From Mucilaginibacter ginsenosidivorax (lineage in GTDB: Bacteria; Bacteroidota; Bacteroidia; Sphingobacteriales; Sphingobacteriaceae), in the NCBI RefSeq assembly GCF_007971525.1, contig NZ_CP042437.1:6262001-6326000 (forward strand): DNA of 64,000 nt. Reading direction: 5' to 3'. Position 1 is the stretch's first letter. The number at the start of each line of letters is the position of its first letter. Shown piece after piece: positions 54,847 to 64,000 of this stretch. The translations under genes were made by a program, and so were the position numbers. The notes under the pieces were generated by a model. That model saw only the letters and a program-made list of their open reading frames with translations. It was not told the DNA's origin and did not search any database.

Positions 54847-55037
54847 AACTTAATATACGAAAAAATAGCGACATACGTGACATTTTTTATCGGATTTGAA
54901 GAATATTTTTTTGAGCCCGGATGCAGCCTGTTTAAAAGTAACATAAACCGGCCACCAGTGGCCCATGATTTGGCATACAATTATAGCCTGCACGCGGGGT
55001 AGATCAGGATAATAAATTCATTGAGTTACCTGACAAT

Positions 55038-57032
55038 CTATCTTCCGGTTTCCCAATTATCTGTGCGAAAGGGCGATGCAGGCAGGTTTGCGCCATTATA
55101 TAAATTGCAAACCGGATCATTGGCCCAGGCATATCGTACGGCAATGGGGCTGGCAACATCACTACTGCTCACAATTACCTTATCGCCAACTATAAATGCC
55201 AATGCGGGATAAAATTTTTGATCAGCTCCTGCTATGGTAAACCCTTTCAGCATATCCCCGCGTGCAAGCAGGCCCTTGTCGGTATGGGTAAATTGCAGCT
55301 CAATTTGATGCCCTTTGATAGTTTGTGATTTATAAAGTGGCCAGGAATAAGGAATATTTTCACCATAAGTTTTGGCGCGTGCAATCAGCGCCAGGCGCCT
55401 GCCAACTTCCTGTTTGTTTTGTGGGTGAATGCGGTGAGCATCGCCAATATCAATGGTTACCGCCATGCCTGTTTGTGGCAGGCTAAGTGTACTTAACTGT
55501 GCATCACGAAGTGCGGGCCAGTTAGCAGCTGGCGGCTGGTCGGTGGCTGCATAATTAGCTATTTGTACAAAGTAAAACGGAAAACTGCCCTGTTTCCATT
55601 TTTCCCGCCAATCGTTAATCAGCAAAGGGAAAAGATGCTTGTACTGCAGGGCCCTGTCGGCGTTGCTTTCGCCCTGGTACCATATTACGCCCTTTATTGT
55701 ATAGGGTAATATCGGGTTAATCATGGCATTATAAATAAGCGCCGGCCGGCTGGGGCTGTTTGATTGCACGGGCGGCTGTGGCAATGCTGCCAGCGACCTG
55801 GCTTGATGATAAGCCCATGAGCCGGACAGGTCAATCTGGCTACTGGTGTCGGTTGCTAATGATAGCTGTAAGGGGCCTTTGTTGATACCGCCAAGACCGC
55901 CATTGTCAAAAACGCGGATGGCAATGGTGTTTTCGCCGGCTTTTACCAACTTGCCGGGTATAGTATAGTTGCGCTGATAAAAAAATAGTTCGGTATGGCC
56001 TGTTTCGGTTCCGTTAAAGTAGGTAACATCATAGTCATCAATACCGCCCATGTGCAGTTTCAAGTCTTTGCCGGCCCACGCTGGTGGCACAGTAACTTTT
56101 TTCCTGAACCACATGGTACCATCATAATCCGGAACCCCGGCTTGTTCCCAATAGGCAGGTACTTTCATTGTTGGCCATCCCGAATCATCGAAACCTGGTT
56201 CGGCCCACAGCAGCCTGCCTTGCTGAAAGGCCGGGTCTTGTTGGTTGACCGAATCTATCCAACTGCTGATCTCCTCCTGGTAACGGGCATCCAGTTTTTG
56301 TTGCGTGAGGCCGCCTTCGGCAGCTTTTACAAATGACGCAAAGGCTGGCATCGTCTTTAAAGCGCCGCCGCTGGTCCAGCCTTCGGCAGCCGTACCGCCC
56401 CAGGTGCTGTTGATGATACCTACCGGTATATGTTTACCTGCGAAAAGGTTTTTTGCAAAAAAATAAGCGACGGCCGAAAAGTCGCGCACCGTTTGGGGGC
56501 TGCATATGGCCCAGCCTCCCTTGGTTTGAACCTGCGTAAGTGGCGTAAAGCTTATTTTGTTATCAATTTTTAACATCCGTATCTCGGGATGATTGGCGGC
56601 ATCAGCCAACTCCTGCTCCAGGTTTAGTACATCGCCATAAAAACCGGTCAGGGGCATTTCCATGTTAGATTGGCCGGAACAAACCCAAACTTCGCCCACC
56701 AGCACATTTTTTAGTGTTGTTATTTGGCCATCGTTGAAGGTAATGGTGTAGGGGCCTCCGTAGGCTGGGGTACTTACTTTTATTTTCCAGTTACCCTGCG
56801 CATCGCCGGCGGCATGGTAAATTTTGTGATCCCAGGAGGTGGTAACAGTGAAATTTTTGGCCGGTGTTTCTGTTCCCCACAGATTTACTTTTGTTTGTTG
56901 TTGTAATACCATATTATCGGTAAAACAAGGAGACAGCAAGATTTGGGCACTGCTGTTTTTGAAGATAAAAAGTAACAGGCTGGGTAGCAATAAGTAGCTA
57001 CGGAGTGTTTTATAAATCGTTTTAGCAATCAT
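55038..57032 (-). CDS. Secreted sialate O-acetylesterase family protein
   Basis: This 664-residue protein runs from the ATG at 57032, which starts the signal peptide; 11 upstream codons are open. It is an SGNH-type esterase with the nucleophile in VCSGQSNMEMP (Ser122), block III GVIWYQGESNADRA, and the Asp/His pair in the AHRIHPQNKQEVG segment. An inserted beta-sandwich (about 265-425: WFRKKVTVPPAWAGKDLKLH) is the usual galactose-binding-like jelly roll. It removes O-acetyl groups from sialic acid or other sugars in the periplasm. A 20-bp palindrome lies 114 bp upstream. Confidence 0.92.
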   Translation of the reverse strand: MIAKTIYKTLRSYLLLPSLLLFIFKNSSAQILLSPCFTDNMVLQQQTKVNLWGTETPAKNFTVTTSWDHKIYHAAGDAQGNWKIKVSTPAYGGPYTITFNDGQITTLKNVLVGEVWVCSGQSNMEMPLTGFYGDVLNLEQELADAANHPEIRMLKIDNKISFTPLTQVQTKGGWAICSPQTVRDFSAVAYFFAKNLFAGKHIPVGIINSTWGGTAAEGWTSGGALKTMPAFASFVKAAEGGLTQQKLDARYQEEISSWIDSVNQQDPAFQQGRLLWAEPGFDDSGWPTMKVPAYWEQAGVPDYDGTMWFRKKVTVPPAWAGKDLKLHMGGIDDYDVTYFNGTETGHTELFFYQRNYTIPGKLVKAGENTIAIRVFDNGGLGGINKGPLQLSLATDTSSQIDLSGSWAYHQARSLAALPQPPVQSNSPSRPALIYNAMINPILPYTIKGVIWYQGESNADRALQYKHLFPLLINDWREKWKQGSFPFYFVQIANYAATDQPPAANWPALRDAQLSTLSLPQTGMAVTIDIGDAHRIHPQNKQEVGRRLALIARAKTYGENIPYSWPLYKSQTIKGHQIELQFTHTDKGLLARGDMLKGFTIAGADQKFYPALAFIVGDKVIVSSSDVASPIAVRYAWANDPVCNLYNGANLPASPFRTDNWETGR

Positions 57033-57145
57033 ATGATAAAAGTATAAAAAAATATATGAAAGCAACTAATGGCTGCAAATAATCCCGGAAGCAGTAGGAC
57101 TAAAAGAGAGGTGTTGGCTGGCCAATAAAATAGCTTGATAGCATT

Positions 57146-57165
57146 AGTTGTATTCAAATACAACT
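57146..57165. promoter_or_regulatory. Palindrome upstream of sialate esterase gene
   Basis: AGTTGTATT-CA-AATACAACT has perfect 9-bp arms with a 2-bp centre. It lies 10 bp beyond the end of the upstream gene and 114 bp before the esterase start. The tiny loop and lack of a T-run argue for a protein-binding site rather than a terminator. Confidence 0.45.
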
Positions 57166-57174
57166 GTTGGAAAT

Positions 57175-57789
57175 CTAACTACATGGAGTGGCCATTCGCA
57201 GTTTATGTTTTCGTCGTGGTACCGGCACAACTTTGCAGCAATAGCCATCTTTATCAAGTTGTTTGTTCGGAGGTAAGTATAATCCGTTTGTTTTTATATC
57301 CTTGTTTCTTGTTAGCGTATTATCCGGATAGATTTTTCCTTCACGTATTTCGTAGTAAGCTGATGGTATATAATACATCGAATCGGGATTACCATACACT
57401 TCTGTTAAATCCCTGCCACCAAATTCCAGGTATCCATCACCGTCATGATCTTTAATAGGCGAAAGAATGGCGTCAACCAGCAAAGTAGCTTTTGTGGAAT
57501 TGATCAAAAATGCATTTAAGCGGTCAATATTGGGGTTGCCAGCCATCGCGATAAATAAAAAAACAGAACCATGATCCTCTATTAAGCGATTGGATTTGCT
57601 TTCATAAAGAACGTCGTCAGGGTGCTTTATTTTTAATATTATTTTATTATCGTAAAGAATTTGCCCCCTTGCTACTTTGATAGTATGACCTGTTGATGTT
57701 TTAAAGCTTAATATGTTTTTTACAGATAACCGAAATGCAGGCAGCGTAACAATAATTATTGCTAAAACTAAAATGTACTTGTATTTCAT
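57175..57789 (-). CDS. Hypothetical exported protein
   Basis: This 204-residue protein has an N-terminal hydrophobic segment (about 5-19). A beta-rich body includes GHTIKVARGQILYDNKIILK, then HDGDGYLEFGGRD (a DxDxDG-like, possibly Ca-binding loop near 115-125) and a basic C-terminus with CCKVVPVPRRKHK. I do not recognise the family. It lies 119 bp downstream of the FnIII-like lipoprotein gene on the same strand, so it may share that transcript. Confidence 0.65.
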   Translation of the reverse strand: MKYKYILVLAIIIVTLPAFRLSVKNILSFKTSTGHTIKVARGQILYDNKIILKIKHPDDVLYESKSNRLIEDHGSVFLFIAMAGNPNIDRLNAFLINSTKATLLVDAILSPIKDHDGDGYLEFGGRDLTEVYGNPDSMYYIPSAYYEIREGKIYPDNTLTRNKDIKTNGLYLPPNKQLDKDGYCCKVVPVPRRKHKLRMATPCS

Positions 57790-57907
57790 ATTATCTGCAA
57801 AATAAATACTCGTTTGATATCAACCCCAATAAGTAAATTTTCTAAAAAAGAAGTCGGAAACCCTCTCGCGAGCTGACAAAGCAATAAATAAGTCAACCCT
57901 AAAACAA

Positions 57908-58612
57908 TTATTTTATCTTAAACTGAAACAGCCCCGAATTGGAAGTATTACCCTGCGAATCTGTAGTGATCACGTTCCAATAATAGGTTGTTCCCGATTT
58001 TACGCTAATCCCGTTCATAAACATATCCTTTACATTAGCCATGTACAGGGCCGGCGTCACTGTTGTACCAAAATATAGGTCATAACCTGTAATATCGCCA
58101 TCAACGTCGCTGCCTTTCCATTGCAGTTTTATGGTGCCGTCGCCCGAAGCAACATCAAGCCCGAATCCCGGTGAAACAAGTTCTGCGGGAAACGGGCTGT
58201 GCGATACCGTTCCGAGCCCTGAATTGTAAAACTTCCAGGTGTCGCTTTGGGCCGTACTGCTGGTTTTTTCTGATTTTGATACAATATACCAGGAATACGG
58301 TGTGTTTCGGGAGAGTTTAACCGCCAATTGGTTGGAGGTTGTTGTTTGTGTGGTTGAAGTACCGGTAAGCAGGTTTTTTAAATTTAGCTCGTAGCTGCTG
58401 GTATTGGCTGCAGTTTGCCAGGTAAAGGTTACCGAACTTTGTGTTGCGGATATAATAGTACCTGTGGTACAAACGGCATCCTGTGCCGGAAATGTTAATG
58501 CCGCCTTTGCCGGGTTAGCAACTTGTGGTGTGGGGGAGCTTTTTTTCTGGCATCCCGCTATAACTATTGCCAGTAACAAGCAGGCAGCCACACTGATAGA
58601 TTTTCTTATCAT
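57908..58612 (-). CDS. Lipoprotein with two FnIII-like domains
   Basis: This 234-residue lipoprotein (lipobox IAGC then QKKSSPTPQV) has two fibronectin-III/SusE-like beta domains. The first (about 38-130) has SSVTFTWQTAANTSSYELNL and the second (about 140-234) has TIKLQWKGSDVDGDITGYDL then TTYYWNVITTDSQGNTS. Its ATG overlaps the stop of the large NHL/IPT gene by 4 bp (ATGA), which shows translational coupling. It is a probable cell-surface or periplasmic partner of that secreted protein. Confidence 0.85.
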   Translation of the reverse strand: MIRKSISVAACLLLAIVIAGCQKKSSPTPQVANPAKAALTFPAQDAVCTTGTIISATQSSVTFTWQTAANTSSYELNLKNLLTGTSTTQTTTSNQLAVKLSRNTPYSWYIVSKSEKTSSTAQSDTWKFYNSGLGTVSHSPFPAELVSPGFGLDVASGDGTIKLQWKGSDVDGDITGYDLYFGTTVTPALYMANVKDMFMNGISVKSGTTYYWNVITTDSQGNTSNSGLFQFKIK

Positions 58613-61600
58613 TGCTTTATTATTTTCGAGATGTTATCTGAACCATCTGCTGACAGTTTAAGCATATAAATGCCGTTTTTTAAAGCCGAAAGATCGATGT
58701 GAAGCATTTCGGACGGGTTTGTGTATTGATTACTGTAAACCACTTTTCCATTGGTTATAGCGTATATGGTTACAGTTGCGTTTTTTACGGCTTGTTTACC
58801 AATATCAAGGTTAAGGTTGTTGTTAAAAGGGTTTGGATAAATGACCAACGCATTGTTGATGTTAATGACTCTTTCAATTACTCCCTGGCACAGCCTGTCG
58901 GTACTTACCAAAATACGGTTGCTGCCGGTGTTTAACGGCAAGGTAACCTGGCTTTGTGTGGTTGTATATTCGAGGCCGTTAAGCTTTATTGTGTACACAG
59001 TTCCGCCATCGAGGTTTAGCGTAACCTGGTTGGAGCCACCTACGCTGGTGTATAACGATAAATCTTTGGGCTCGGTGATAACCGCGGTAAAACATTGCTG
59101 ATAGGTGGGCTCGCCAGATACTGTAATACAAATATTATATGTGCCTGCTGCAAGGTTATTAATAACTGTGCCGGTAGTGAACGGATAACTGTTACTTATG
59201 CCGTTACCGGTTATTGTAGCTAAGTAGTTTAATGTTTGCGCCGCTGTAATATTTACCGATCCATTTGCCGAACCTTTGCAACTCGCACTGGTATAAGTAA
59301 GCTGAAAATTATTTACCGGCAACATAAACACAGCGTTCACATCAATAGCATCCGACTCGCGGGTGACGGCGTTTAGTGTTATTTTTACCGTATATGCCCC
59401 CGTTTGTGCTGCTGTATAAGTTGCACCTGTTGCGCCTTTAATGGCAGTTCCGTCCTTAAACCATTGGTAAGTATAGCCGTTAGCCGGGCTGGCTGTTAAA
59501 GTAACGCTGCCATTTATACTACTGAACGTTGTTGGGCCGCCAGCCGTTATGAGAGGTTGGGGAACGTAGTTAAAGCCGGTTTTTGTACCAGTTCCGTAAG
59601 GTGTAGTAACCGATACTGCGCCTGAAGAGCCGTCCCCGGTTACTGCTTTGATGCTTGTTGCCGATACTACCGTAAAAGAGGCGGCAGGCATACCGCCAAA
59701 GCTTACAGCTGTTGTACCTGTAAAGCCGGTACCGGTAATAGTCACAGTGCTTTGATTGGTTGCTGTAAGCGGCGTGAATGAGGCAATAGCAGGTGGCGCA
59801 TAATAAGTGAACCCTGTTAAAATCGCTGTACCGCCTGCCGTTTTTACGCTGATACTGCCGGTTGCACCCTTGTCTACAACAGCCGTAATGCTATTGTCGG
59901 CATTAACAACAAAGGAAGCCGCCGCCGCTCCGCCAAAGCTCACCGCAGTTGCCCCGTTAAAGCCACTGCCTGTAATGGTCACCACATCTCCTGTTGCTGC
60001 CGATGACGGCGTAAATGAGATAATAGCCGGAACCGGGATAAATGTGAAGCCCGAAACTGTAGCCGTGCCGGCCCTGGTTGTTACGGTAACTGTGCCGCTT
60101 GCAGCAGAGCCGATAACGGCGGTAATGCTGTTATCGGAATTTACTACATATGAGGCAGCAGCAACACCACCGAAACTTACGGAGGTTGCCCCGGTGAAGT
60201 TTGTTCCGGCAATGGTTATGCTTGTACCTTTAGTAGCGCTTGCAGGTGAAAATGACGTAATAGCCGGTGCCGGGATATATTTGAATCCGCCAAGCGTGCC
60301 TGTACCTCCGGGCGTAGTTACCTTAATATTGCCGCTTGCACCCTGCCCTATAACAGCCGTAATGCTATTATCAGCATTTAGTGTATAAGAATAGGCTGGT
60401 ATATCGCCGAAACTTACTGCCGAAACCCCGCCGAAGCCGGTACCGGTGATGGTAACTTTATCGCCGGTGCTTGCACTCAATGGCGTAAATGCGGTTACTA
60501 CCGTTGGGGAAATAAATTTGAACCCGGCAAAGGTTGATGTTCCTCCAGGGGTTGTTATCACAATATTACCACTTGCGCCTTGCCCGATAACAGCTTTTAT
60601 GCCCGTATCCGAAGTAACTGAAAATGATGCTGCAGCAACGCCGCCAAAACTCACGGCAGTAGCGCCTGTAAAGCCAGTACCGGTAATGGTTACCGTTGTG
60701 CCGGAAGCCGCATTTAATGGCGAAAACGATGTTGTTACAGGCGCAGCAATAAATTTGAATCCTGGGAGTATTGCGGAGCCGCCGGGCGAGGTAACGCTTA
60801 TTGCCCCAGTGGCGCCGGTACCCACCACCGCGGTAATTAAGGTATCTGACACAATTTTAAATGATGCTGCGGCGGTGCCGCCAAAACTTACAGCGGTAGC
60901 GCTTGTAAAATTGCTGCCGCTAAGTTTAACCGTTGCGCCCCGTGCTGCCGTCATGGGCGTAAATCCCGATAACGAAACAGGTGCTGCAAAGGTAAATCCT
61001 GCTTTGCTGGTGCTATCTGCAGCGGTAGTTAAGGTTACATTTCCTGTTGCCCCGGTACCTACCACCGCCGTAACCGTGGTATCATTAACCACTTTAAATG
61101 ATGCTGCGGCAATGCTGCCGAAGCGGACACCGGTAACTTTGCCCAGGTTTGAGCCGGTTATGGTAACGGTAACACCTTTTGCTGCCGATGCGGGTTTGAA
61201 TGATTTTATAGCGAGGTTGCCCTGAGTTACAGCGAATTTAAGCGTATAAGTGCTGTTGCCGCTGGTATTAAAAGCTGTAATAACATAGCTTGTTAGCGCA
61301 CTTGCCGTTGTTGGCGTACCGCTGATGGTGCCTGTTGATGCATCGAAATTCAAGCCTGCGGGTAAGTCGGGACTGATGGAGTAGCCTGTGAGCGACATTT
61401 TGCGGATTGTATTATCGCCATTGAAAATATAAATGTTGCCTCTGCCATCGGCACAAATACCATTTGGCTTATAAAAATAAGAATCAAGTATTTTGGGTAA
61501 GGGTGCAATGGTGGATACATTTCCGGCAGGGTCAATCATCCTGAGCTGATTATTGCCTGTTTCGCATGCATAAATGTTTCCAAAATGATCGGCTGCCAGG

Positions 61601-63972
61601 CCACTCAGGCCGGTAAAGCTTGCTGATGCAGGGGTACCATCGGCTTTTCCAGTTTTTCCGCTGCCTGTAAAGATGCTTACAGAGCCCGCCGGGGTCATTT
61701 TTTTAACTAAAGCATGTCCCTGATCGGCTATATATAAATTACCGGCATCGTCTGTTGTTATGCCTGTTACACCATTAAAGCTGTTATCAACAGTAGTAAC
61801 AACGCCATCCGTAGTTATTTTTCTGAGATTGCTTGTTGCCGAAAACTCCCCGCAATATAAATTCCAAAGGGCATCAATACCCATTTCTACGGGGCCGGAA
61901 AACCAGGCATAAACCCCTTTACCATCTTTGGAGCCCGCGCGCCCGCTGCCTGCAAGTGTGGTAACAACGCCCGCCGGAGTAATTTTCCTGATCAGCTGGT
62001 CATTACCGTCGGCCACATACAGGTTGCCTGCAGCGTCAATAGTAATACCCGCCGGGCCATAAAACCCGGCTGTTTTTCCGGTGCCGTCGTTAGGATAGTG
62101 GCCACCCCCTGCAAAGGTTGTAACCACGCCATCAGGAGTAACTTTTCTGATGAGGCCGTTGGTAATGTCGGCAACGTAAAGATTTCCAAATAGGTCACAT
62201 ACGCCTGCATAGGGGTATTTAAAACCGGCGGCTTTACCCGTGCCGTCGTTTGATCCGCCCGAAGGGTTGCCGGCCAGCAGACTAACGTATCTGTAACCTG
62301 TTTTGGGTACTTCACCGCCTGTATTGGCAGGTGACAGGGTAGTACTTGCTTTGCCGGTAACATAAGCTGGCGGCTGGCTATAGGAAATTTTAGGAGCTTT
62401 AAGCAGTGTAAAGCCATTAGCTGTTACGCTGCCGTAAGGCGTGGTGATTTTGATAGTACCCGATGTTGCCGCGCCAGGAATAGTTACATTAAGGCTTGTG
62501 GGCGATACCGGAGTGAAAGATTTTGCGGGCACACCACCAACGGTAACCGCAGTAGCGCCCAACAGGTTGTTGCCTGTAATATTTATAGTTGAGTATGCGC
62601 TTGCCAATACGGGTGCCAATGAAGTAACCGTTGGCGCCGAGGCCGGTAAAACGGTGGACAGGCCGACTGTTGCAGTACTGCTGCCCCCTGCATTATAAGC
62701 CGTTATTGTATAAACAGTAAGCGACGAAGTTGCCAATGGCGTACCGCTGATAGTACCCGATGTACCATCGAATGTTAAACCATTGGGTAGGGCAGGGTTG
62801 ATGCTATAGCCCCAGATACTCATCTTACGTACATCGCTATTATAGCCTTCTCCAATATAAAGATTGCCATGGCCATCACATGCCATGCCCTTAACATCAT
62901 TGAATGTGGCTGCATTGCCAACAGCACTGGCCGAGCCCTCAATTCCGTTGCCAGCTATAGTGGTGATAACTCCCGCCGGCGTAATTTTGCGTACCAGGCT
63001 AAAATAATATTCGGCTTCATACAAATTTCCAAGTTCATCAATGGCAATGGCATAAGGGTCGTTAAGGGCTGCAGATGTGCCCGTTCCATCGCGCCAGTTG
63101 GCTGTACCGTCGCCAACTAAATCACTTACCGCACCGGCTGCTGTAATTTTCCTTATCTTGTGGTTGCCGGCATCTGTAACATACAGATTTCCTGTGGCAT
63201 CAGCCACAATACCTGTGGGGCCAAAAAAAGAGGCTGTTGTGCCAAGGCCATTGGCAGCTCCGGGAGTGCCGCTGGTGCTGCCCGCAAAGGTGCTAACTAC
63301 GCCGGCGGGCGTTATTTTTCTGATATTATTGTTTTGAATATCTGCAACGTACAAATTGCCGCTTTTGTCAAAACAAAGCCCCTCGGGAACGTTAAAACTT
63401 GCTGCAGTGCCGGTGCCATCAGCAACCCCTTTTGTGCCGCTGCCGGCAAAGGTGCTTACTACGCCTGCAGGCGTTATTTTCCTGATCTTGCGCCCTGCTG
63501 TCTCCGAAATATAGATATTGCCTGCTGCATCAACAGCTACGCCATATGGGCTGTTAAAGGTTGCCGACGAGCCGGGGCCGTCGGCAGAGCCCGCCACCCT
63601 ATAGGTACCGGCAATTGTGCTTACTATGCCGGCAGGTGTGGCCTTGCGAATGCGCTGGCCGCTATTTTCGGCAATATATAAATTGCCCGAAGCATCAAGT
63701 GCAACGCCTGCGGGATTGTTGAATTGTGCTGCTGTACCGCTGCCGTCCGTCCAGCCCAGGCTTCCGCCAGCAAAAGGAGTAACCGAAGCGTAACTCACAG
63801 CAGGAACGGGTTTACCACTATTTTGGGGCGAAAGAGGTGTGATGGCAGTTCCTGTTTTATAGGGTGCCGGGGTAGTATATGTTATATTAGGCGCCTGGCT
63901 ATATCCGTTCAGGCAAGCAAAAATAGCACATGGCAGTAGGGTTAAGCATTTCCTGAAGTTTTTGACTTTCAT
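58609..63972 (-). CDS. Giant T9SS-exported NHL-propeller/IPT-repeat protein
   Basis: This 1787-residue protein runs from the ATG at 63972, with a TTG just before it. It has a signal peptide (to about 26, GYSQ) and a first NHL block (about 55-390, units like GVAVDAAGNIYISETAGRKI). Then come a putative-Ig unit, an IPT/TIG domain (about 449-525), a second NHL block (about 560-857) and another Ig unit. Seven near-identical IPT/TIG domains (about 921-1467), an Ig-like domain, a SprB-like repeat (about 1554-1637) and a T9SS type A sorting domain (about 1707-1787, VIYPNPFNNNLNLDI) complete it. It is probably anchored or released at the surface as an adhesin or binding protein. It is translationally coupled to the lipoprotein gene downstream. 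Confidence 0.92.
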   Translation of the reverse strand: MKVKNFRKCLTLLPCAIFACLNGYSQAPNITYTTPAPYKTGTAITPLSPQNSGKPVPAVSYASVTPFAGGSLGWTDGSGTAAQFNNPAGVALDASGNLYIAENSGQRIRKATPAGIVSTIAGTYRVAGSADGPGSSATFNSPYGVAVDAAGNIYISETAGRKIRKITPAGVVSTFAGSGTKGVADGTGTAASFNVPEGLCFDKSGNLYVADIQNNNIRKITPAGVVSTFAGSTSGTPGAANGLGTTASFFGPTGIVADATGNLYVTDAGNHKIRKITAAGAVSDLVGDGTANWRDGTGTSAALNDPYAIAIDELGNLYEAEYYFSLVRKITPAGVITTIAGNGIEGSASAVGNAATFNDVKGMACDGHGNLYIGEGYNSDVRKMSIWGYSINPALPNGLTFDGTSGTISGTPLATSSLTVYTITAYNAGGSSTATVGLSTVLPASAPTVTSLAPVLASAYSTINITGNNLLGATAVTVGGVPAKSFTPVSPTSLNVTIPGAATSGTIKITTPYGSVTANGFTLLKAPKISYSQPPAYVTGKASTTLSPANTGGEVPKTGYRYVSLLAGNPSGGSNDGTGKAAGFKYPYAGVCDLFGNLYVADITNGLIRKVTPDGVVTTFAGGGHYPNDGTGKTAGFYGPAGITIDAAGNLYVADGNDQLIRKITPAGVVTTLAGSGRAGSKDGKGVYAWFSGPVEMGIDALWNLYCGEFSATSNLRKITTDGVVTTVDNSFNGVTGITTDDAGNLYIADQGHALVKKMTPAGSVSIFTGSGKTGKADGTPASASFTGLSGLAADHFGNIYACETGNNQLRMIDPAGNVSTIAPLPKILDSYFYKPNGICADGRGNIYIFNGDNTIRKMSLTGYSISPDLPAGLNFDASTGTISGTPTTASALTSYVITAFNTSGNSTYTLKFAVTQGNLAIKSFKPASAAKGVTVTITGSNLGKVTGVRFGSIAAASFKVVNDTTVTAVVGTGATGNVTLTTAADSTSKAGFTFAAPVSLSGFTPMTAARGATVKLSGSNFTSATAVSFGGTAAASFKIVSDTLITAVVGTGATGAISVTSPGGSAILPGFKFIAAPVTTSFSPLNAASGTTVTITGTGFTGATAVSFGGVAAASFSVTSDTGIKAVIGQGASGNIVITTPGGTSTFAGFKFISPTVVTAFTPLSASTGDKVTITGTGFGGVSAVSFGDIPAYSYTLNADNSITAVIGQGASGNIKVTTPGGTGTLGGFKYIPAPAITSFSPASATKGTSITIAGTNFTGATSVSFGGVAAASYVVNSDNSITAVIGSAASGTVTVTTRAGTATVSGFTFIPVPAIISFTPSSAATGDVVTITGSGFNGATAVSFGGAAAASFVVNADNSITAVVDKGATGSISVKTAGGTAILTGFTYYAPPAIASFTPLTATNQSTVTITGTGFTGTTAVSFGGMPAASFTVVSATSIKAVTGDGSSGAVSVTTPYGTGTKTGFNYVPQPLITAGGPTTFSSINGSVTLTASPANGYTYQWFKDGTAIKGATGATYTAAQTGAYTVKITLNAVTRESDAIDVNAVFMLPVNNFQLTYTSASCKGSANGSVNITAAQTLNYLATITGNGISNSYPFTTGTVINNLAAGTYNICITVSGEPTYQQCFTAVITEPKDLSLYTSVGGSNQVTLNLDGGTVYTIKLNGLEYTTTQSQVTLPLNTGSNRILVSTDRLCQGVIERVININNALVIYPNPFNNNLNLDIGKQAVKNATVTIYAITNGKVVYSNQYTNPSEMLHIDLSALKNGIYMLKLSADGSDNISKIIKQ
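59580..61210 (-). repeat. Seven tandem IPT/TIG-coding repeats
   Basis: There are seven units of about 230 bp, each coding TVTITG-GF-GATAVSFGG-AAASF and AV-G-GASGNI-VTTPGGT. The repetition is strong at protein level and visible at DNA level, so expansion or loss by recombination is likely. The antisense frames here are artefacts of the repeat composition. Confidence 0.85.
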
Positions 63973-64000
63973 CAATGGTGATTAAGGTTTGGGAATTTAT

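Noticed and set aside
59807..61225. Two long plus-strand frames rich in Pro, Val and Ala
   Set aside because: They are antisense to the tandem IPT repeats and exist because of the repeated, stop-poor codon pattern.

Overview
The window reads as a chromosomal segment from a Sphingobacteriaceae-type Bacteroidota, most like Mucilaginibacter or Pedobacter; the genus is inferred from gene families and intergenic repeat style. Support comes from SusC/SusD pairs, an ECF sigma/FecR pair, a hybrid two-component regulator (HTCS), many lipoproteins with a Cys-Lys-Lys start, a type IX secretion (T9SS) sorting domain, and few recognisable Shine-Dalgarno sites. No tRNA, rRNA, CRISPR array, phage gene or transposase was seen.

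Region 1 (1-1757, minus strand) is a DUF6134 protein, an ECF sigma factor and a FecR anti-sigma factor that runs off the left edge. Region 2 (1960-19751) is a complete polysaccharide utilisation locus, PUL1. It holds an AraC regulator, a divergent operon (clan GH-D alpha-galactosidase-like hydrolase, MFS sugar porter, DUF5107-TPR protein, aldose 1-epimerase), then SusC, SusD and two paralogous surface lipoproteins with discoidin-like C-termini. The gene set suggests a galactoside-type substrate. An 18-bp motif with one mismatch occurs upstream of both the AraC gene and susC. Region 3 (20072-25757) holds a lipoprotein, a secreted esterase, a DoxX-like membrane protein and a Tat-exported PLP enzyme, among several families of palindromic repeats.

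Region 4 (26168-48332) is PUL2. It runs AraC regulator, HTCS, GH43, SusC, SusD, heptaheme cytochrome c, FG-GAP/ASPIC-UnbV lipoprotein, DUF1080 protein, beta-propeller dehydrogenase fused to cytochrome c, and a second DUF1080 protein. A 10-bp palindrome, CAATCGATTG, lies upstream of the HTCS gene, of susC and of the first DUF1080 gene, and I saw it nowhere else. This suggests that three transcription units form one regulon joining glycan import to a periplasmic oxidative (3-keto-sugar-like) route with haem electron carriers. It is the strongest candidate here for an undescribed system.

Region 5 (48369-58612) holds a PhyH-type dioxygenase, an SDR oxidoreductase, a possible circularly permuted papain-fold protein, a GH71/99-like lipoprotein with a three-repeat trefoil module, a cold-shock-domain protein, a sialate O-acetylesterase and two small exported proteins. 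Region 6 (58609-63972, minus strand) is a 1787-residue T9SS-exported repeat protein with NHL propellers and eight IPT/TIG domains. It overlaps the start of a downstream FnIII-like lipoprotein gene by 4 bp.
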